This document shows positions 1-12,795 of a stretch of DNA of 64,000 nucleotides, piece by piece. A program made the position numbers and the translations under genes. The stretch is from the NCBI RefSeq assembly GCF_008831285.2, contig NC_045149.1, positions 18,491,035-18,555,034 of the forward strand, written 5' to 3'. The stretch comes from Nymphaea colorata. Taxonomy: Eukaryota > Streptophyta > Magnoliopsida > Nymphaeales > Nymphaeaceae. Each line of letters opens with the position of its first letter. Within the stretch, counting starts at the first letter, position 1. The notes below the pieces were generated by a model that worked only from the letters and a program-made list of their open reading frames with translations, did no database searches and was not told the origin of the DNA.

Positions 1-876
1 CTCTCTCACTCTCATCCTTGTTGTGGGGGCTCGTTTGTCATTTAGCTTTTTGCCCCAGAGACCTATTAGCCGTTTAGTCAAAACGGAGGAAAACACCCAT
101 CCTGCTCCCTGTATTGGACAGGACCACCAACGGTCGGATTGTTTCGTGCCATCAAAGATCAAGCCTAGTTCAGTACAGGGACCATCAACTATGTGAGCTC
201 ATCTTGGTTCGGAGCTGCGGACCATCACGTCCGGTTACGCCAGCCACGTACCGCAGAGCAAGAATGTGCCCCGACCCTCCCGTTCAAATCCTCTATCTAA
301 CGGTCGCCAATCATGCGGCTTGGCATCGGGAAAGAAGCTCATTCTGTCTGCCCAACGGCAGGCTAGAGCCTTTCACCGAGTCTATCTAATCTACCTATGG
401 TGAGATAGCAGTAAGAGAGAGATCTTCTTGCCCGAGCACGGCGGAAACCGTGCCTGAGCACGCAGCAGAGTGTCGGTTACTTCTGCTCTGTAGGAGGGGA
501 GTGGCCCACCCTGGTGGAGGTGCCCTGGCTCAGGCTGTGAGATGGGACTAACATCCAAGCACAGGATCCTAAGTCCGTGCTTTTGTACATCTGTACTTTT
601 GTGTCTGCGGACCTTCGCCTCCGATCAACGGGGGACCCATCCCAAAGGGCGCGACCCATCCAGCACCGAACAAGAGCCGAATGTATAACTGTGGGTAAGG
701 CCACCTGCCAGTTCAGGTCCTGAATCGCTGTCGGGAGAAGGTGACCCGTCCCCATCCTCCCTTCCTCTGTAATGCACATCCGCAGCCCCGGCCCGGGGCA
801 CGGCTTCATTATTTCCTTGTGTCCTTTGCTTTTTACGACGCGCTTCTGAGCTGGTGGGTGGGGGTTTTATGAACAG
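1..876 (+). other. Probable last intron of the pectate lyase gene (partial)
   Basis: This stretch lies directly upstream of the pectate lyase last exon, which begins after an AG at 875-876. Plant pectate lyase genes commonly have their last intron just before the VTKRV segment, so this is most simply the 3' part of that intron. It is relatively GC-rich compared with the rest of the window. No open frame in it resembles a known protein, and the longest one, on the minus strand around 477-809, looks random. Confidence 0.5.
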
Positions 877-1098
877 GTGACGAAGAGAGTGAACACGGCT
901 ACAGGCGTGTGGAAGAACTGGAACTGGAGGTCGGAGGGCGATCTCATGCTGAACGGGGCCTACTTCACCTCGTCGGGCGTCGGCGCCGCTGCCAGCTACT
1001 CGAGGGCCTCTAGCCTGAGCGCCAAGTCGTCCTCCATGGTGGGAATCATCACGTCCCAGGCAGGGGTGCTTTCCTGCCGGAAGGGCTCCAGTTGCTGA
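877..1098 (+). CDS. Pectate lyase, C-terminal exon (partial gene)
   Basis: This is the last exon of a polysaccharide lyase family 1 pectate lyase, a secreted enzyme that cleaves de-esterified pectin by beta-elimination in the cell wall. The exon follows an AG acceptor at 875-876 and encodes 73 residues plus a stop. It starts VTKRV and contains the family C-terminal hallmarks [31 protein letters not shown] and a terminal CRKGSSC. The parallel beta-helix with the catalytic residues lies upstream, outside the window, so activity cannot be judged. Small deviations from the usual consensus (FTSSG for FTPSG, GVLSC for GALSC) do not suggest decay. Subfamily cannot be assigned from this fragment. The downstream neighbour on the same strand is a purple acid phosphatase more than 6 kb away. 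Confidence 0.88.
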   Translation: MTKRVNTATGVWKNWNWRSEGDLMLNGAYFTSSGVGAAASYSRASSLSAKSSSMVGIITSQAGVLSCRKGSSC

Positions 1099-3339
1099 CC
1101 GACGACTCTACTCAGACATCATCTAGTTGCCTCCCCCGAAACAACACTCTCTCCTCTCTGCAATTTACTTTGTTACTTCTTTAGAAGAAAACAAAAATGG
1201 AGTCCACTCTGACAGTGTACATTTTACACGGTCATCGGTTGCAGGAGTCCTGGGGTTCAACTTCATTTCAACCTCCCCCTGCTTCATCATTGGGTTTTTT
1301 TTTTTTTTTTACGGGAAAAGGAAAAAAAAAAACACAGTGAATTTATTGGGATTAATGAGGGCAGGAAAGGAAGCGTTGCTGTTGGTCCGTCGGTTTCTTG
1401 TCCTTTCGCCTCTTCCTTCTATCGTCCTTCCTTTTTTTTTCCCTTTTTCTTGGGTTATTGTTAATGATGTAATAGCGCATGCTTTTTTAAATTACTGTTC
1501 CTCCATAGAAAGTTAAAAAGAACGAAATTCTCTTGTGATTATTGAATGCGGATCCAGTACTTTCTGTTTTCCTTTTTTTTTCTCTCTGTGTTGAGATCCA
1601 GAGGCATTCATCTGTTAAAGCAAAGAAATCCGGAGTCCTGTGGCTTTTCATCTTGTTTGTTTGCAAAGGCTTTGCTCAACCGTCAAAATTCTCTGCACTT
1701 TACGACAGACTACAAAAAATAATAGAGAGAACAAAACAAAGAAAGACGAAAAGAAAAAGAGCAAACAGTACTCCTCATCAATCTCCTTTAGCAAAATGCA
1801 TATATTCTACCATGGAAAGCAAAAAGAAAAAAGATTTTAAGGATACAAAAATCAAAGAATTCTTGTGTAATTTAACCGAACAAACAAAAACGGACTTGTA
1901 CAAATAGCTTAATCGGCTAACTTGAATGGAATCGTTGGCAAATTGAATTGATACAATTTCCCTCGATGTACATGATTTTGTAATTATTTAAAACATATTT
2001 TAAGTTTTCATTTCTATTTCTTTACATATTTTTAATTTTAAAAGTACGCATAATATTTGGATTCAGCTGAATCGGCATAGATGAATTGACAAGCTACCCA
2101 GACAAGAATGACTTGTTTTTTCTTGAACTCCCGTATTCCTTTGGATCCTTTGTCTTGACTTTGAGGCCATCGAAGATCATTCTAATATTCTCATAGAAGC
2201 TAATGAGTTACGCATGTAGACATGCCTCTTTGAATTCTTATTAAAAAAATATTTTAAACAACATATAGACATGCTAATATGTTTATAAATACTAATTTAA
2301 CATAAAACATGTCTTAATTTAAGTTTTTTATGTACTACTTAATCTACACACATATTCACGATGAAGCCTAAAAATATACCATAAAAAAACAGGGAAATGA
2401 TCCCTAGGGAACAGGCATTGCCTGGCCTTTTCATTTTCTTTCATTAATGATTATTATCGGAAGAGTTGGCCTTTTCGTAAGGTCCACTTCGCATTACAAC
2501 TAAGGGAGAGTAGGGGGTCGTCCTCATTCACCTGTCCTTTGTTCTGGTTTACAACTCACACACGAGTTCTTAGGCAAAGAAGCATGGCCCTGAAAAAGAC
2601 CCCATATTGCACAGAAATGGACAGATCCTCTAAGAACTTAATTAATGCTGCATGCCCTGCCACCTTTGCCGTGTAAAATATTTCCAGCCCATTGTTTGGC
2701 ATCCATTTGTTTCACTGCCGATCTCAGATTCACGAGAAATTTAAGCTCAGATAAATCCATAGTTTTTAACATGTAACGTGGATTTAAGATCAATCACATC
2801 TTATAATTCAACCTCGAATCTAAGATCGGATGCTAATATGAAACGCAAATGGCCCTAAACCCAGATCTAGCTAAGTCGGTCGGAAGGCTAATACTCCGAC
2901 CCACACTCGCGCCCCTGATGTACCCAATTCCTTTCAAAAAGTTCGGTCATTCTGGTTCCGTTAGCCATATCTCGAGCTCCGTCTAATCAGGACCATCTGA
3001 TGTAATGTATCAGGTAGACGTGATTAAACACATTAACCGATACATCGGGCAGAGAGGATTTCTCCGTCCAAACAAAACAAAATCTTGATTTCTACATGAT
3101 ACTACACATCCGCTTTCCCTTTCCCAAAATCCATTTGTTCCACAAATAAACCTCTTTCACCCTTGCCAAGATCCTTGACGTTCAAAACTGAACGGCTGAA
3201 ACTTAAATTTAGGTGTTGCCATCGGCCGGCTATGGTCGTTTAATAAAACTTAAATTAAACGTATGTTTTATTCAACAAAGTGGTTAGTGTTTGAGACGTG
3301 CAAGCTGCACAAAAGCATATATGTAATTAGTTCTTAGCC

Positions 3340-3343
<4 letters not shown>

Positions 3344-3391
<48 letters not shown>
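3344..3391. repeat. (TA)n microsatellite
   Basis: Nearly uninterrupted TA repeat with a single TG step in the middle. Confidence 0.95.
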
Positions 3392-3579
3392 TTACCCTTC
3401 TTTACAATTATGCTTGCTTGGGCACATGAAAGATGACACACTGAGGTGGGCCTTGGAACATCGCTATAATTCAAATCTCATTTGGTGTTATTTCGTGCAA
3501 AATACATTGTTAAGGACGAAGAATTGTGACTAAGGAAGTACGTCCAAATAACTTTAATGTATTGCCGAAGGGCGGAAAT

Positions 3580-3757
3580 AGGGGCGGCGGCAGGGGCCGT
3601 GGTCTCTCCTTAGATTCGCAGAAAAAAAAATCTGCTTGTAATTTTCAAAAATTTTAACTTATTCTATGTATAAATTTTGAAAAATTATATATTTTGGCCA
3701 TTGTCAAGATTTTGATACAATAGTTTGGCCCCCCTCATAAAAAATTTGTAGCTCGGA
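3580..3757 (+). repeat. GGGGCGGAG-ended small repeat, copy 1
   Basis: The left end reads GGGGCGGCGGCAGGGGCC. The AT-rich middle has AAATTTTGAAAAATTATAT and GGCCATTGTCAAGATTTTG, followed by TTTGGCCCCCCTCATAAAAA and a GCTCGGAC right end. The same order of blocks is seen at 61539-61725, which supports one dispersed family. The ends are roughly inverted. I see no coding capacity. It may be a short non-autonomous transposon or a terminal fragment of a larger one. Confidence 0.5.
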
Positions 3758-6354
3758 CGTAATCTCCCATTAATGTTGGTGCAGAAATCCTCAATTGTTG
3801 CCGCGAGAGAGAGGTAGAGATAGAGAGATCCAGGTGAAACCGAAAAGCCATCAAACAGGCCATGAGATCTTAACTTGTATCTTAGCTCTGAGAATATGGA
3901 TACCAAATGCAACATGAGGGGCTAGGGCTACATCCGAAGACAGTGTACCGTCTACTTGGTACCGCGCTCTATTCCATACAACACAGATGCATAGTACCCA
4001 AGGAAATCAAACTAACAATGTATGAAACTTTCATACTAATACACTGACTAGCTATTTTATGCATTGCGATGAACTCAAAGACATATATGATGTAAAAGTT
4101 AACCTCACTGTGCTAAAAACATTCAAGCAAACAAAAGGGAAATAATGTGCAAAACTTCCTTCATCACCACCCTTCTTTTTCATGCATAAATCGGGTGAAA
4201 ATAGTTGACAACCCAACTTATTGCAAATATTGTACACTAGTCGGCAACCAAACATGCTATTAAGCCATTAAATTCTAATTAAACAATTTAATGAACAAGT
4301 AAGTAAATAATTTCTTTACTCATCAGTTCCACGTAATTTTTCGTTCTTGTTTGCATTGACTCCAAAAGAATTTGCAGAAGCACTAAGGACAAGCTTCCCA
4401 CGCATTGGATCGCACTTAGGCATGTCGGTGGCAACGTCCAAAAAAGTACTCTCTAGTGGGGTTTGGACTTAATTGGACTTGTTTGGCGTGGCGTGGAACA
4501 CCGCCAAGTTCGTGATACCTGTAGGTCTACTAGGTGAAGTACAGGTTTTGGAATCAGGAACTTGGTCACGTGGGGCGTGCAGCCAAACGAGATCGAAGGG
4601 CAATCCCGTGGTGTGCTGTTGTCAAATGGCAATAATTGAAGTCCAAGCCCCAAGCGCCTCATAATTTAATGGGCTCGCCGTCGGTCACCTACTTACTTAG
4701 CGGCACATCAAGTAAGTTGGTTGGGATTCTTAATTAAAAGTGAGGATATATATATTCATGTTTTTGTTTTTTTACTTTTTGGTTTTATTCAATATTCTTG
4801 GTATATCAAGTCTCCCACTATAAACTTCTAGATCGAGCAGCATTTCCAAATATGAGAACTTCTAAAGAAAATTGAACAAATGGCCATCTTTTATAGATTT
4901 ATAGTTTCTCCACGTTTCAACTAACCTTGGAAGACTTAGCGTAATTGGTCGGACTAGCGAGTCAGTAAAAGTTTCTTCCTCAATTTGATTCACATGGGCG
5001 CTCTTCATCTGGATTGCAAATGGGGGAGACACAACACTCTAATTCTAATTGATGGTGTACTGCTCTCTACCCAGGTCCCGAAGTAGTTCTACATTCTTCG
5101 AGCGGCTTCTGTTTATTTAGGGTATTCCCCTTCCTCCCCACTCTACAATGTTTCAACAAAGCAACTATGAAGAAAAGGTTGTTGCTTGGATTAGAGACAT
5201 ATAGACATGAAATAAAACTAAATATGTTAGTCATCATATATGATTAAAACCAAAATAATTAAAATTCATACAATTTACATATAAACAAGATTATAGGTGT
5301 TTAAATTAAAATAATTAACTTATTACATGATTGTAAGTTCGTATAATTTAATTTGAGAATCGTTGTCATCCCGTGCAAGGAACAAATGTATTGTAGGTCC
5401 ATTTTGACAGATTTTGCATGAAGGCTTACGAACAATAAAGTTAGAGATTAAGAACATATAGTTGGCAGTTCTAATACAGCATTTCTCGTATTAATGGGAT
5501 TGCTTAAACGTGAATCCATAAGCTTAAATCTTCTTGGCACAAGCAACTATGAGAAACTTATTTCTTTCACGTCATTCCTACCTTATTATCATTGATAAAT
5601 CCTTTTCCATTTTGAACTAAATGTTCTTCTATAGAGACGTTTACCTAATAGAAGTGATACTGAAAAAGGCATCAAGAAACAATAAAAACTTGTGAGTTTT
5701 TAGGAGAAATTTGTTTTCATATTACGTCAAAGTTAGTAGCACGCTACAAGTTGTCCAAGGGATGGGTCGTGTCATCTATTGGAGATCCATTTCTGGGGAA
5801 TGTTTTACTCTTTGTCAAAAGAATTTCCGTTGTAAAAGAAAGAACTTGGAAATGAATAAAGAAAGTTCGTTTTGATAACATTCAAGGTCTTTTAGGTTGT
5901 GTTTGTTTCACCGTAGATATGAGATTCACGGTGCTCTAGGATTTTATATCCATGGATTTAAGGTCGGAACCCCTCCCTCCTAATCTGACCTTAAATCTAT
6001 GGTTTTTAATATGTATCATGATGATTTTTTTAAAAAATTCTTTGTTATTGAAATCCTCAATTTTTTTAAACTAGAGATTTCCCAAAACACACATTTTGAT
6101 GCACTCTCAGATCTAATATCTAAGGCTATCAAACACAATCTTATGCTTTTAACTTTTTTTTTAATAACTTACTTATCGCATGCTACTAATTTAATTTACT
6201 GGACATAATATGAAAAATAAATTAGTCTGAAAAGCACACACACTGTGCAAGGATTGCCAATTACAAGAGGTAGATGTGAAGGGTGTCTTGAAGGCCTTGA
6301 GCAAAATTTGGTCCTCGTGCATAAGTTTTCTCAACTTCTCATTAGTGGTGCTTC

Positions 6355-6800
6355 CGGATGTCAATGGATCAGATTCAAATATCTACTAGAATTGCTTAAC
6401 AATTGAGAATAATTCAAAAAAAAACTTTCAAATTTAAAAAATTAGATTGGTTTCAAATTTAAGTAATGACATATGATCGTATTCAGGTTTTGTTTTAAAT
6501 AAATATCTTAGTTTTGTTTTAAATAAATATCTTGTCATTCCAATTCATATCTAGATTTGGTTCCAAATAAATATCCTTTCTTATGTATCCATACATTTAA
6601 AAGCATGTTCTTCACATATCATAATGTGGTTCTCATTTGGTTATGTATTCAAAAGTAAGATTGAGATTTGAATTTTAAAGTCGGATTTAGGATTTAGATT
6701 TTAGTTTTAAATTTAGAGTGGGTATAATTTTTTTTCATTCACATTCAAATTTAAATTCAAATCCAATTAAGTGAACAACAGATTAATCGGATATGTTATG
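6355..6800. repeat. AT-rich dispersed repeat with AAATAAATATC motifs
   Basis: Begins near GGATGTCAATGGATCAGATT and carries several near-identical copies of a GTTTTAAATAAATATCTT-like unit. It ends near AACATATCCAAATTG. Similar wording recurs at 13130-13300 and 14437-15030, so this looks like a dispersed family. Terminal motifs of the GGRATGTCAA kind are common on plant non-autonomous DNA transposons. Borders are approximate. Confidence 0.4.
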
Positions 6801-6872
6801 AGCAAGAAAAAACATATCCAAATTGTAGTTGATTGAGTACATGGTTTTGCCGTTTAACACAACCCCTAAGTC

Positions 6873-6986
6873 AGCGGCGGAGGCAAGGTCTGTGGCCCCT
6901 CAAATTTTGAAAAAAGAAAAATTATACATGTAATTAAAAAAAATCATTTTTCGTCCCCATAAAAATAGACCTTGTCCCACACCAGC
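6873..6986 (+). repeat. GGGGCGGAG-ended small repeat, copy 2 (short)
   Basis: GGCGGAGGCAAGG at the left is followed by GTGGCCCCTCAAATTTTGAAAA and an AT-rich stretch, then CCCCATAAAAATAGACC. It resembles copy 1 but is shorter and lacks a clear right end. Confidence 0.4.
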
Positions 6987-7384
6987 AATAAATTTTTTAT
7001 TTATTTTTATATAAATGTCTTATAATTAATTAATTATTTATTTATATATGTTGTGTCTTTTCAAAATTTTATATATGATTCGAGTCGACTGAGTGGATGA
7101 GTACCTCTCACCGGTTCGGACCTGACCGATCCACTTAGCTCAATCCGCGCATCCAACTGCCGAATATCCGAAGATCCCATTCGTAGGTATCGGCTCCGAA
7201 CTGACGGTCTGACCCCTCAACGGATAGATTTTAAAAATCTCCAAAGGTTATGCCCTCCGCCGTAATCCTCCACCAGGCTACTATTCAGACTTTGGACAAA
7301 CGCGAACGAAAGTGCATTATAGCTCGAACGTCCCCTTCTTGGCGTTATGCTAATCATCAAAAGACGGAAGAAGAAGAAACGATC

Positions 7385-10300
7385 ATGGTTGCAATGGGTC
7401 GTTCTCATCATCTTCTTCTTCCTCCTCTCCATCAACCAATTCCATGGTGGTGGTCCTCAGTTCTGGTGCTCATCATGCTCTCTGCAGCTACAGTTGACTG
7501 CAAAAGCATACCAACAACTCTAGATGGTCCATTCGCCCCTGTTACTCGCCGCTTCGACCCTTCCCTGCGGCGCGGAAGCGAGGATTTGCTGATGAACCAC
7601 CCGCGAGTGGCCAAGAGGGTCGGCTCCATCTTCCCTGAACAGATTGCTTTGGCCATTTCCTCACCTACCTCCATGTGGGTGTCTTGGGTCACAGGTAATG
7701 AATCACCAGTAAATTCCTTCCTTTCTGTGTCCTACTTCTTTGAGTACTTAATCGGAGTCATCGTTTCATTAATTATTGGCTGTTGAATATTACTATGTTT
7801 GGATGGATGGGAAGAATTATAGTGAATATTAGAGAGAGAGAGATTGGGTGGGGTGTTCTTTTATTATTTCCAGACTGAACATACCCACTTTTGACAGCTA
7901 AATCCAGATGTACAATAAGGAAACTTTCTGGAACTAGTACAAACTTGCGACCAAGGAAATTAAATGAAGTATGCGGTTTGTGGACATGGAAAATTAGTTT
8001 GGAGTTGTTTCTCGAACACCTATAGAGCAGCAGAGTAGAGCTTTGGTTGCATTATTTATTCACAGGTTCTGATGACAGATATGCGACGTTAATAGGTGGA
8101 TCCGTCCTTGATCTGTTTTGGGGTAACTACATGTCATGGACTGTAAGACAGAAACGAGTTAGGTATATATTTATTCCGCCTTGGACCACTCCCTTGAAAA
8201 TCGATGGCCTCAAATGCTTGACGGTATGAAGATTTCAAGCGGTTTGGTCGTATATTTCACATCCATCTGCTGTGAGTTAAGAGTGTCGGTTGCTTTCTTT
8301 TCATAATAAACAGTGCTATCTGCCATTAGAGCAAAGCTCTATAGGTCTAGGGTACATTCACTTGTTTCGTAATTAATAAATGTTAAATCTTACTGCTGCC
8401 ATTCATGCTAAAGCTGTCGGTATTTGTCTTACGGAATTTAACAAAATGAAAGTTCAGGCCGATCTGCGAACTGAATTCTGTATTTGCAGGCGATGCACAG
8501 GTAGGAAGTGTTACTCCTCTGGACCCCTCCACTGTTGCAAGTGAGGTTCATTATGGAAGAAGAAGCGGAAAGTATACACATGTAAAGAGAGGGACATCAA
8601 CTGTTTATAGTCAGCAGTACCCATTTAAGGGGCTTCTGAACTACACATCAGGAATAATTCATCATGTAAAATTGGAAGGTAAACTATGCGAAGATATTCC
8701 GCTTTTCTTGCTAAATAGAAAGGAACCTTGCCGGAGTATCTGTAACCTGGAAGTTTTTAAGATGGTCTAAGGCTTTATAGCTCGTGTAGGACATGACACT
8801 CCAGGTAAGACAAGAAAAATTTTATTCTCAGTAAGAACTTTATAAACCCATTTATGTGAACGGGACTGGACAAAATTATGAAGTAAAACATGGCCTATGT
8901 TTTGCATATGAAACTAAATGGATCTTGGTAAGTTAGTAAAAAATTGTTTGCCAACAATTTCAAATAACTCGTGAGAAAAACGACAGCTTGCGGCCTATAG
9001 ATGTCTAGACTCTAGAGATAGTTTTCATGGACAACCTTTTAAGGCCCCAAAGGAGTAATCTCGAACAACAATTGCATAACTAGAAGCTCATTCAGATAGA
9101 AATACGATTTTGATTATAGGTTTTCTGTATTTTTGTTTAGTGACGCAGTCGCTTAACATTGTCAAGTATTATTATGGCACGTGAAAGTGCAATGCCACCT
9201 TACAGTTGAAGTCTCAAATTTTTTTCTGGTTTTTAGCAAAGTGAAAGACGTCAGCTGCCAATGACCTGCACAATCTCTTGAGCCCTAGTTATCAAGCTGT
9301 GTCCGACCATGTTTTGCCTCAACATGTATGAATTCAGGTGGCATATACAAACAACTCATTTACTTTATGACAGATCAGTCAACATATCTATGTATGTATA
9401 AACTTAAACGATCCAATTGAATTTGGTTACTTCTGCAAAATTTGTTAAACGTCGTTAAGATTGAGAATATCAGGATGATCAAGCAAAAAACTTCATTTGC
9501 AGTTGCATTTTTTTATTATAAATCGTAGAAGCAGCTATAACCGATCCTGTTGTCAGTATACATTGGATGATCTTTTAATTTATGGCCAATTATAATGCCT
9601 GCAGGCATCAAGCCTGGTGCAACGTACTATTATATATGTGGAGACAGTTCATTGTCAGCTATGAGTGAAGAATTTGTGTTCAAAGCACCTCCATCACCTA
9701 GTATAGATAGTTATCCATATAGAATTGCAGTTGTTGGCGACTTGGGTCTCACTGGAAACTCCACTTCAACTATTGATCATCTGATTGGGAACAAGCCTTC
9801 ACTAGTTCTGATGGTTGGGGACTTAAGTTACGCAAATCAATACCTTACCACTGGTGGAAAAGGTGCACCATGCTTTTCATGTTCATTCCCAGATGCTCCA
9901 ATTCGTGAGACATACCAACCACGTTGGGATGCGTGGGGAAGGTAATCTGAAAGTTATTTGACGTCCAGATTTTTAATAAATATCCAATATTATGAAGCTA
10001 AACAGCAAATTTTCTCCTTCCTGTGAACAATTGAACTTTTTGTTGGTGGGTATAATAAATCTTTGGTTGTTTCCTCATCCTATTTCGTCTATAGAGGAAT
10101 ATTACATAACTGCTGTAGGAACTACATTACTGAATCTACATGTTGCATGTTGAAATAGCCGGCACCACCCGAACCTTAGAGCATTGTCATTTATGTTAAC
10201 AAGAGGGCACGATTAGATTTATATGATCTTCATGCGAAAGGAAAGCCTCAACTCTGCTGTGGCTATCGATTTTTTGAAAGGTTTATGGAGACATTGACCA

Positions 10301-12228
10301 GAAGGGTGCCCATGATGGTGATTGAAGGAAACCATGAGATAGAACCACAACTGGGTAACGCCACTTTCCAGTCCTACCAGGCAAGGTTTGCTGTTCCATC
10401 AGGCGAGTCTGGCTCCAACAGTAGCTTTTATTACTCCTTCAATGCAGGAGGTCTGCATTTTATCATGTTGGGTGCATATGTGGACTATAATGCAACAGGT
10501 AAATTAAATTTGATTTGAGATGGCATTGACTTTGAATTTGGTTCTCTACATTTTGACTGAATGTGTGCAAACCATCGTCATAGGTATCGTTCTCTGGTTT
10601 TCTTTAGTGATATTTTTCTCAAGTAATTAACAAGGAAGTTTGGTTTTAGTGAAAAGACTCGCAAGTTACAAATTCGAAATATAAAAAATTTTACCAAATC
10701 CTGAGTTTTCTGTTAATTATCTTACAAAACGTTGAAAAAAATTCAAAATAACTATTAGAAAGATTTTAATAGGAACGTCAAAAAAGTTAAAATATACTAA
10801 AGAACAGTTTTTGAGGAGAACGTGAAAAAATATGATATTTTTATTTCCTGTTTTTCGTGTTCCTTTGTCCTTTTCCACATTTCTCTATTTTTCTTGTGTT
10901 TGTGGAAAAAAAAATGATATTTGTGACAAGGGTGTAAAGACTGAATGAAGCAGGTAGGTTACAGACGGCAGTTACTACGAATTCAGCATCCTGAACGTTT
11001 TGTCTGTATATGTGTCTCGAATCAGGCTCTCAGTTTGCTTGGCTTCAAAAAGATTTATCACAAGTGGACAGAAAAGTGACACCATGGCTAGTTGCTGCTT
11101 GGCACCCTCCTTGGTACAATAGCTACTCCTCACATTATCAAGAATTTGAGTGTATGAGACAGGAAATGGAAGAACTCCTATATCAAAATGGTGTTGATAT
11201 TGTATTTTCTGGTCATGTAAGTAAATTCAGAACCATATTTTCCTATTTCTTGTTTTTTTCATCTTTGAAAATCAACAACATATTGGAGTGAGCTCTTGGT
11301 GAAAAATATGGAAATTGGAGTTTTATTTTCTCAGGCAATCAGAGTTTTCCTATTTCTCTCGAAAGAACTTTTGTCTAATACGTACTGATATAAAAGACGA
11401 TTCTACAAATAAATCGATGAATCTTAGTTTCTTTCTCATCAAGGATGAGTAGATCTGCAATATGATACTTGTTCCAGAAAGCAGCCTTTGTTTCTGTTAC
11501 CTTGTGAGTTGTTACAACATACCCCATAAATTCTTACCATTGAACATGGATACAGCTCAAGATCAATCTGACTACAGTCATACCACACTATATTCATGTT
11601 TCGTGTCATAACAGTCATATAAGAAAACTGTCAGATTTTCGAACTAACATGAGCTGTGGATTTTCTGCAGGTCCATGCATACGAGCGGATGAACAGAGTC
11701 TACAACTATACACTAGATCCATGTGGTCCAGTGTTCATCACAGTAGGAGATGGCGGCAACATTGAGGGGATCGACATAGATCATGCTGACGATCCTGGAA
11801 AGTGCCCGTCCCCAAGAGACAATGTGCCGGAAATCGGCGGAGTCTGCCACATAAACTTTTCCACAGGGCATGCAGAGGGAAAGTTCTGCTGGGACAAGCA
11901 ACCAGAGTGGAGTGCTTTCAGAGAGAGCAGCTTTGGACATGGGATCTTGGAGGTGACTAATGTTTCCTGCTTCCGCTCTCATAAGAGCAATGAAGGCCAC
12001 ATCAGGGATGGTTTCTTGTTTTTTGCTTATCTAGTTTTGTTTCTGCAGGTGAAAAATGCAACGTATGCCTTGTGGACTTGGCATAGGAACCAAGATGTCT
12101 ACAAAGACAGGGGAGAGGGGGATCAGATTTACATAGTTCGGCAGCCAGAAGTATGCATGAAAAATGTGAAGAACTCTAATGCAGGAGAAGAGGGGACTTC
12201 TCCTCAGTTCCACAACCAACAGTTGTAA
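7385..12228 (+). CDS. PAP23: Purple acid phosphatase, PAP23 type (7 exons, 568 aa)
   Basis: Secreted binuclear metallophosphoesterase hydrolysing phosphate monoesters. Exons: 7385-7694, 8490-8678, 9605-9941, 10281-10498, 11026-11216, 11671-11952, 12049-12228; all introns GT-AG and frame closes. Residues about 21-39 are hydrophobic (a Trp triplet then SSVLVLIML), a probable signal peptide, though Met4 could also start. All metal-ligand blocks are present: GDLGL (D212), GDLSYANQY (D239, Y242), GNHE (N296), WHPPW (H378), GHVHAYER (H415, H417). Several N-glycosylation sequons occur. Start of the mature protein (SIPTTLDGPF), GGKG-PCFSCSFPDAPIRETYQPRWDAWGR and the AYVDYN-TG segment match Arabidopsis PAP23 better than PAP15, from my knowledge of the family. 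The ATG at 7385 was chosen because the signal peptide follows; the frame is open upstream to 7250. The last intron (11953-12048) is 96 nt and open in frame. Confidence 0.93.
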
Positions 12229-12441
12229 ACTGAAACGATGAAGGGATTAACTGAAAACTAGTGAAGAAAAACACAAAAGAAAGATAAGGGTTGTCACTAA
12301 AGTTGATCTCTCCTTTACAAATGATCCCTCCAAGACTCCATGTATCTGGATCAAAATAAAAAATAACAATAATAAAAACTAAAATATGAGAAATAGATCT
12401 TGATGCTCTACTCCTGCGTCAAGACCACCGGTTCAGTTGGC

Positions 12442-12442
12442 T

Positions 12443-12475
<33 letters not shown>

Positions 12476-12490
12476 AAGAGAGCGAGAGAG
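12442..12490. repeat. (GA)n microsatellite
   Basis: GA repeat with occasional AA and GC interruptions, directly downstream of the PAP 3' end. Confidence 0.9.
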
Positions 12491-12495
12491 AAACT

Positions 12496-12795
12496 CGTCT
12501 AGTAACATTATCGGCCACCCAATGAGGAGTTAGGAAAGCAAAACAAAAGATTTCACAGATTGTAATATCATAAGATGGATATAACATAGTTAACATTGCC
12601 ATCAACCTTTGGAGGAGCCATTTCACAATTGAAGCCACATCAAAAAGAATTTGAGTGGCTAGTCTTCAGATATCTACTTTTCTCCTCCATAAACAATCAT
12701 ATTCTTCGCCCAACACACACAGCAACAGCAAACAGATGGTCAAGAGACAAATTCTCCATAGCATGAAGTCCAGCAAACAGATGGCCCCTTGATAA
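12496..12795 (+). repeat. Diverged segmental duplication, copy A
   Basis: Shares the order CGGCCACCCAA-GAGGAGTTAGGAA, ATAGTTAACATTGCCATCAA, TGGAGCCATTT and ATCTACTTTTCTCC with 13870-14131, in the same orientation about 1.37 kb apart. It contains an extra internal stretch in which CAGCAAACAGATGG occurs twice. Function unknown; it could be terminal or internal parts of a decayed element. Confidence 0.7.

Larger units (their letters stand above)
1099..7384. other. Intergenic region, pectate lyase 3' flank to PAP promoter
   Basis: No gene is recognisable. The first few hundred bases after the stop at 1098 presumably include the pectate lyase 3' UTR. The open frames at 1127-1907 are low-complexity, K/F-rich and unlike any family I know. 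The region contains a long TA microsatellite (3344-3391), two copies of a GGGGCGGAG-ended repeat (about 3580-3757 and 6873-6986), and an AT-rich block at about 6355-6800 that starts with a GGATGTCAATGGATC-like end and has reiterated AAATAAATATC motifs. The last 150 bases before the phosphatase ATG stay open in its frame back to 7250 and are taken as 5' UTR. Confidence 0.6.

Noticed and set aside
281-300. B-box-like GTTCAAATCC suggesting a tRNA gene
   Set aside because: No A box or cloverleaf-compatible sequence lies upstream at the right distance.
1127-1907. Two plus-strand ORFs after the pectate lyase stop
   Set aside because: Phe- and Lys-rich low-complexity translations of T and A runs with no family resemblance; better read as 3' UTR and flank.
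11953-12048. Treating PAP23 exons 6 and 7 as one continuous exon
   Set aside because: The in-frame read-through adds 32 residues absent from the family, while GTGACT...TTCTGCAG borders splice to the conserved GHGILEVKNATYALWTWHRNQD.
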